Shown: piece after piece, positions 7,264 through 10,191 of the stretch
Numbering within the stretch: the stretch's first letter is position 1
Layout: every line of letters begins with the position of its first letter
DNA from: Phycisphaerae bacterium
GTDB taxonomy: Bacteria > Planctomycetota > Phycisphaerae > JAAYCJ01
Reading direction: 5' to 3'
Assembly (NCBI GenBank): GCA_015486815.1
Contig: WFQY01000056.1
Coordinates: 1-10,191, forward strand
DNA length: 10,191 nucleotides
The notes under the pieces: model-generated
The model's input: only the letters and a program-made list of their open reading frames with translations
What the model was told of the DNA's origin: nothing
Databases searched by the model: none
Position numbers and translations under genes: made by a program

Positions 7264-8608
7264 AGCTAACATACCGATTGTCATCTGGGCGGATATTGTT
7301 AATGCCCCGCTTGGTCAAAAGAGTAAATTGTTGTGTGAGCTTGCGGGCAAAACGGTATTGAGAAGAACGCTTGAGCGGGTAAGTCAATCCAAACGCGCAT
7401 CTTCAACAATCGTTTATTGTCAGCCCGAACAGATAGAGCAGATCAAGCCGCTGATAAATGACTTGAATGTCGATTTGAAAGCTATTGATTTTAATATGCC
7501 GGGCTGGTGGCGTGGATTGCAGTCTGCGAGAAAATGGGCGATGAGCTGCTGGCGTGGCGGACTATTAGGGGCATGTGCATTCGACGAAGATATTCTTTCG
7601 CACGTTTTATATGAGATTGCCAAAGCGATGAAAGTCGAAGCGGTAATGGTGGTTCCCGCACACGCATGTTTGATCGATCCGGAAATCATCGACAGACAGA
7701 TCGAACAATATATCGAGCATAAAGACGAATGGAAATTTAACTTTACTCAGGCACCACCCGGATTGTCGGGGGTGATTTTGCACATCGATGTGCTGGATCA
7801 GCTACGTAAGGCTTCAAAATTGGCGGGACAGGTAGTAAGCTATCATCCTTCATCCGCTCGACCCGACATTATAGGCAAGCCTTGCAACACGCCTATAGAC
7901 GCTGCCATTATCAAAACGCCCGTCCGATTTTTATGCGATACATATCGCTCGTTGAAGCTGGCGAGCGAGTTGGCGGAGAGGATCGACCTTACCAATGCGT
8001 CAGCTGAGCAGATAACGCAGATAACCAAAAGCGAATTGATGGAAGTGGTAAATGAATATCCGAAAGACATCGAGCTGGAGATTTACGCCGGTTGGCCTTG
8101 GCCTAAGGGATTGCGTCAAGCGCCAAAAGATAATAGCGGTGCGAAAGATGTAACACAAGAGATAGAAAAAATAGGTGACATTGTGAAAAGTGTCGACGAT
8201 TTAACCGTTTTCATAGGCGGCAATGGCGATCCGATAAACCATCCGCAATTAGAGCAGATAATCGGTCAGCTAAAACAAGCAGGGGTATTTGGCATAGGAT
8301 TGCACACAGCTGCTGTCTGCGAAAAAGAAATGATGGAAAAGCTGGCACAGCTCGATATTGACGTAATAAATATTCTCATCGATGTGCCCGACCCTCAGCT
8401 ATATAATAAAATAATGGGCATCGATGCATATCAGAAGGTAATGGACAACATAGAAACTTTGAGCGAAACGTTACGATCGTTACGCAAGCCTATCCCGCTT
8501 ATCATACCCGAGATGATCAAGACCGAGCAGACACTTGAACTTATGGATGAATTTTATGATAGCTGGTTCAGACGAGTCGGCTGGGCGATTATACGACAGT
8601 ATATGTGA
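7250..8608 (+). CDS. Nucleotidyltransferase-like / degenerate radical-SAM-like protein (spiro-SPASM related)
   Basis: 452-residue protein. Residues about 8-220 resemble a sugar-nucleotide cytidylyltransferase (GT-A-like), beginning IVIWADIVNAPLGQKSKLL in place of the usual RxxSxRLPGK loop, so the nucleotide-binding loop is also altered. Residues about 274-452 follow a radical-SAM barrel: IELEIYAGWPWPKG (274-287) is where the CX3CX2C cluster loop should be, GNGDP (324-328) matches the SAM-contacting GxGEP motif, and later strands (GLHTAAV, NILIDVPDP, IIPEMIKT) follow the fold. No CX3CX2C or similar spacing exists anywhere in the protein, so it should not bind a catalytic 4Fe-4S cluster. It ends at RRVGWAIIRQYM, where relatives continue into a Cys-rich SPASM domain. 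It overlaps the Maf gene, so a role in flagellar glycan supply or scaffolding is likely; the family assignment is from memory of motifs. Confidence 0.75.
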   Translation: MTENKANIPIVIWADIVNAPLGQKSKLLCELAGKTVLRRTLERVSQSKRASSTIVYCQPEQIEQIKPLINDLNVDLKAIDFNMPGWWRGLQSARKWAMSCWRGGLLGACAFDEDILSHVLYEIAKAMKVEAVMVVPAHACLIDPEIIDRQIEQYIEHKDEWKFNFTQAPPGLSGVILHIDVLDQLRKASKLAGQVVSYHPSSARPDIIGKPCNTPIDAAIIKTPVRFLCDTYRSLKLASELAERIDLTNASAEQITQITKSELMEVVNEYPKDIELEIYAGWPWPKGLRQAPKDNSGAKDVTQEIEKIGDIVKSVDDLTVFIGGNGDPINHPQLEQIIGQLKQAGVFGIGLHTAAVCEKEMMEKLAQLDIDVINILIDVPDPQLYNKIMGIDAYQKVMDNIETLSETLRSLRKPIPLIIPEMIKTEQTLELMDEFYDSWFRRVGWAIIRQYM

Positions 8609-8668
8609 TATTAAACTCATAATCGCATATCATATGCTGATATTGGAGTTTTTTACAAGGAGAACAAG
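8609..8668 (+). promoter_or_regulatory. Gap with 13-base palindrome and strong ribosome site
   Basis: The 60-base gap contains GCATAT-C-ATATGC (8625-8637), a perfect inverted repeat around one base, which could be an operator or a small hairpin. AAGGAG at 8657-8662, six bases before the ATG at 8669, is the best ribosome binding site in the window and fixes the start of the amidotransferase gene. I see no good -35/-10 pair. Confidence 0.5.
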
Positions 8669-9520
8669 ATGTATCTCAGAACTCTGCTTGCTGTTTTCAT
8701 AATTTTAGTTTCCAGCTTTGATGCTTCTGCGTGTCAGCTGATGGCAGCATCTGTCGATAAACCTGTCCGATTAAATCATCTTTGGCAGACATTTCGTTTG
8801 CGAGGAAAGATTAACAACGATGGCTGGGGGCTGGCATGGTTTACGGACAATTCGATAGAAATATTCAAAGAACCTACAAGTGCATATGAAAGTATGCTGG
8901 CGAAATTTCTCGATACGTATCCTTTTATGAAATCAACGGTTCTGATTGCACATGTCAGAAAAGCAAGCGTGGGAAGCAGGGCATTTCGTAATACACATCC
9001 ATTTGTGCGATATTACAATGGTATAGCTTATGCCTTTATCCATAATGGAACTTTGCATAATTTCAGATCAGCATTAAAACTCGGACGATTCAAACCAATC
9101 GGAACGACCGACAGTGAATATTTATTCTGTTATCTGCTTGGCAAAATCACTTCCCCAAAAATAACAAAATGGACAAAAAGTGATTGTCTCTGGTTAAGAC
9201 AGTTACTGCGAGAAGCAAATAATGCAGGGTCTATGAATTGTATTTTTACAAATGGTAAATACCTATTCTGTTATCATGACAAAAACAACTACAATACTCT
9301 GTTTTATATTCACAGACATAAACTCGATACTACGGTAAGTTTTGTAGATATTCATAAACGAATAAAGCTATCAAAGCTGTATAGCGGTGCTGTTAATGAT
9401 GTTTTAATAGTTGCCACTAAGCCATTAACAAACGAAAAATGGACACCTATTAAACCAGCTGAGCTTATCGTTGTAAAAGATGGAAAAATCATCTTCGCAA
9501 ATGACTCTATTTCGAAATAG
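8669..9520 (+). CDS. Exported class II glutamine amidotransferase (YafJ/GATase-like)
   Basis: 283-residue protein of the N-terminal-nucleophile (Ntn) glutamine amidotransferase fold. After the nucleophile Cys22 come NNDGWGLAWF (49-58), AHVRKAS with Arg97, NTHPF (108-112), HNGTL with Asn126-Gly127 as oxyanion-hole residues, and GTTDSE (145-150). All are the standard class II glutamine-binding positions, so glutamine hydrolysis is predicted. Relatives start Met-Cys and expose the Cys by removing Met. Here the Cys is preceded by 21 residues that look like a signal peptide: Arg4, a hydrophobic core (about 5-14), then ASA immediately before Cys22. Cleavage by signal peptidase I after Ala21 would leave Cys as the N-terminus. 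The strong ribosome site fixes this start, and no start codon lies directly before the Cys. No synthase partner domain is present and the acceptor of the ammonia is unknown. The lower GC than its upstream neighbours suggests a separate origin or unit. Confidence 0.9.
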   Translation: MYLRTLLAVFIILVSSFDASACQLMAASVDKPVRLNHLWQTFRLRGKINNDGWGLAWFTDNSIEIFKEPTSAYESMLAKFLDTYPFMKSTVLIAHVRKASVGSRAFRNTHPFVRYYNGIAYAFIHNGTLHNFRSALKLGRFKPIGTTDSEYLFCYLLGKITSPKITKWTKSDCLWLRQLLREANNAGSMNCIFTNGKYLFCYHDKNNYNTLFYIHRHKLDTTVSFVDIHKRIKLSKLYSGAVNDVLIVATKPLTNEKWTPIKPAELIVVKDGKIIFANDSISK

Positions 9521-10032
9521 GATATTCAAACTCTCCGGAAAAGCCCGCCAATCAACACGCTTGACGATTAGTCAACGCCGCTACAATATTAGTATGAGAA
9601 GAGATTGAAAGAGAATTTCAGATTTAGAAGAAATTGTTGAATGTTAAGCAAAGTGATATCCCCTGACTTCAGTAGTATGGTACCATAAGTCCGTGCAATT
9701 AAGGAATCACCTATTTTCTTAAGCATTACAAAATGGGTTTGAGAAAAATCTTCAAAAACGTTGAAGTTTGTGAAAATCGTAATTTACGACGGTCATGTCT
9801 TAAAATATCTGCCAAACGGGAATTGATTTTTGGAGATTGGATTGACATTTGAGGTAATAAAAATAAAGCTGGCATGTGAAGCTTAGGATATGCATCCCGA
9901 AAATCGCAAAAATTATTATCCCTTATTAAAGGAGCATCACAATGCCAGTTAATATCAAAATACAGCCAAGCGAAATAATGTGCAAGGAATTTAGCCAAAA
10001 ATTACCCTGAAAAACATAACGCAGCTCTGTTT
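9521..10032. other. Long low-GC stretch without a convincing gene
   Basis: About 510 AT-rich bases. Structures seen: TTGAC-GATTA-GTCAA hairpin (9561-9575); a TTGACG/TACAAT pair (9561-9587) with a too-short 15-base spacer; a perfect 12-base palindrome TATGGTACCATA (9676-9687); and CGTAATTTACG (9778-9788). A 39-codon frame at 9733-9852 (+) has no ribosome site. A 90-codon frame on the minus strand (9726-9998) would need a TTG start without a ribosome site and resembles nothing I know. The stretch may be gene debris, a small-RNA region or simple spacer. Confidence 0.5.
9942..10010 (+). CDS. Possible 22-residue small protein
   Basis: ATG at 9942 is preceded by AAAGGAG (9928-9934) at seven bases, a good ribosome site, and opens a 22-codon frame starting MPVNIKIQPSE and ending at TGA 10008-10010. 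An overlapping frame upstream, starting at an ATG near 9889, stops just beyond this ATG. The product is charged and has no membrane segment or motif. It could be a real small protein, a leader peptide or a decayed gene start, since another frame (AKNYPEKHNAALFLAF) stays open for about 24 codons past this stop. Confidence 0.25.
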   Translation: MPVNIKIQPSEIMCKEFSQKLP

Positions 10033-10191
10033 TTAGCGTTTAATATAGGACTTGCTGAATAACTCACTTTTAATATCTTCGTTGTATGTGACGGTGCTGC
10101 TCGGCGATGTCTCATGCTGCAATCTGCATATTCCAGCTGCGATTTTGGGCTCCGGCAGCACTGGTACGCAACGTAATACGCTGCCTTCTGC
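10033..10191 (-). CDS. Possible C-terminal end of a gene cut by the window edge
   Basis: Reading leftward from the window edge, one minus-strand frame is open for 52 codons and stops at TAA 10035-10033. It includes CVPVLPEPKIAAGICRL and ends SELFSKSYIKR. GC content is clearly higher in about 10085-10191 than in the preceding 500 bases, which fits coding sequence or a different element. Other frames are also open here: the second minus frame runs into 10010 and a plus frame runs to the edge. Strand and frame are therefore uncertain, and the product is not recognised. Confidence 0.25.
   Translation of the reverse strand, partial: AEGSVLRCVPVLPEPKIAAGICRLQHETSPSSTVTYNEDIKSELFSKSYIKR

Noticed and set aside
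8609..8668. Frameshifted remainder of the SPASM domain after the stop at 8608
   Set aside because: None of the three frames in the 60-base gap gives a Cys-rich or family-like continuation, and a new gene with its own ribosome site follows.
9726..9998. 90-codon minus-strand open frame in the right-hand gap
   Set aside because: Needs a TTG start with no ribosome site, its composition follows the AT-rich background, and no recognisable motif; noted only in the gap entry.

Overview
The window comes from a bacterial chromosome of moderate, slightly AT-rich composition with mostly tightly packed genes. Three things suggest a motile, diderm-type bacterium from an under-studied lineage: a c-di-GMP signalling protein, a Maf-type flagellin glycosyltransferase next to a protein resembling the spirochaete-type 'spiro-SPASM' family, and a DUF2723 membrane glycosyltransferase. 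A planctomycete (Phycisphaerae-like) or spirochaete-like host would fit. This is inference from gene families only; there is no rRNA or other phylogenetic marker.

Layout, left to right. (1) 2-748 (+): the C-terminal two thirds of an iron-type alcohol dehydrogenase, cut by the window edge. (2) 867-2537 (+): a three-domain receiver/GGDEF/HD-GYP protein whose receiver has Glu at the phospho-acceptor position. (3) Convergent to it, 3419-2574 (-): a two-gene operon encoding an ArsR-type repressor and a membrane-anchored DUF302 protein. It is preceded by a near-consensus sigma70 promoter overlapped by a large operator-like dyad. (4) 5220-3718 (-): a DUF2723 polytopic glycosyltransferase-like protein. 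(5) Divergent from it, 5317-8608 (+): an overlapping gene pair encoding a Maf/DUF115 protein and a nucleotidyltransferase-like plus radical-SAM-like protein. The second protein has no iron-sulfur cysteines and no SPASM tail. (6) 8669-9520 (+): a class II glutamine amidotransferase with an apparent signal peptide placed exactly in front of the catalytic Cys. (7) 9521-10191: mostly unassigned, low-GC sequence with short palindromes and tiny reading frames. It ends in a GC-richer stretch that may be the end of a minus-strand gene.

How the parts may work together: genes 4 and 5 form a plausible glycosylation locus, with flagellin or surface-protein sugar transfer. The c-di-GMP protein could feed into the same motility/surface decision, but only proximity suggests that. 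The ArsR-DUF302 unit looks like an independent, self-regulated stress module. The most unusual points are the amidotransferase whose nucleophile would be unmasked by signal peptidase, the cysteine-free radical-SAM-like protein, and the ArsR operator.
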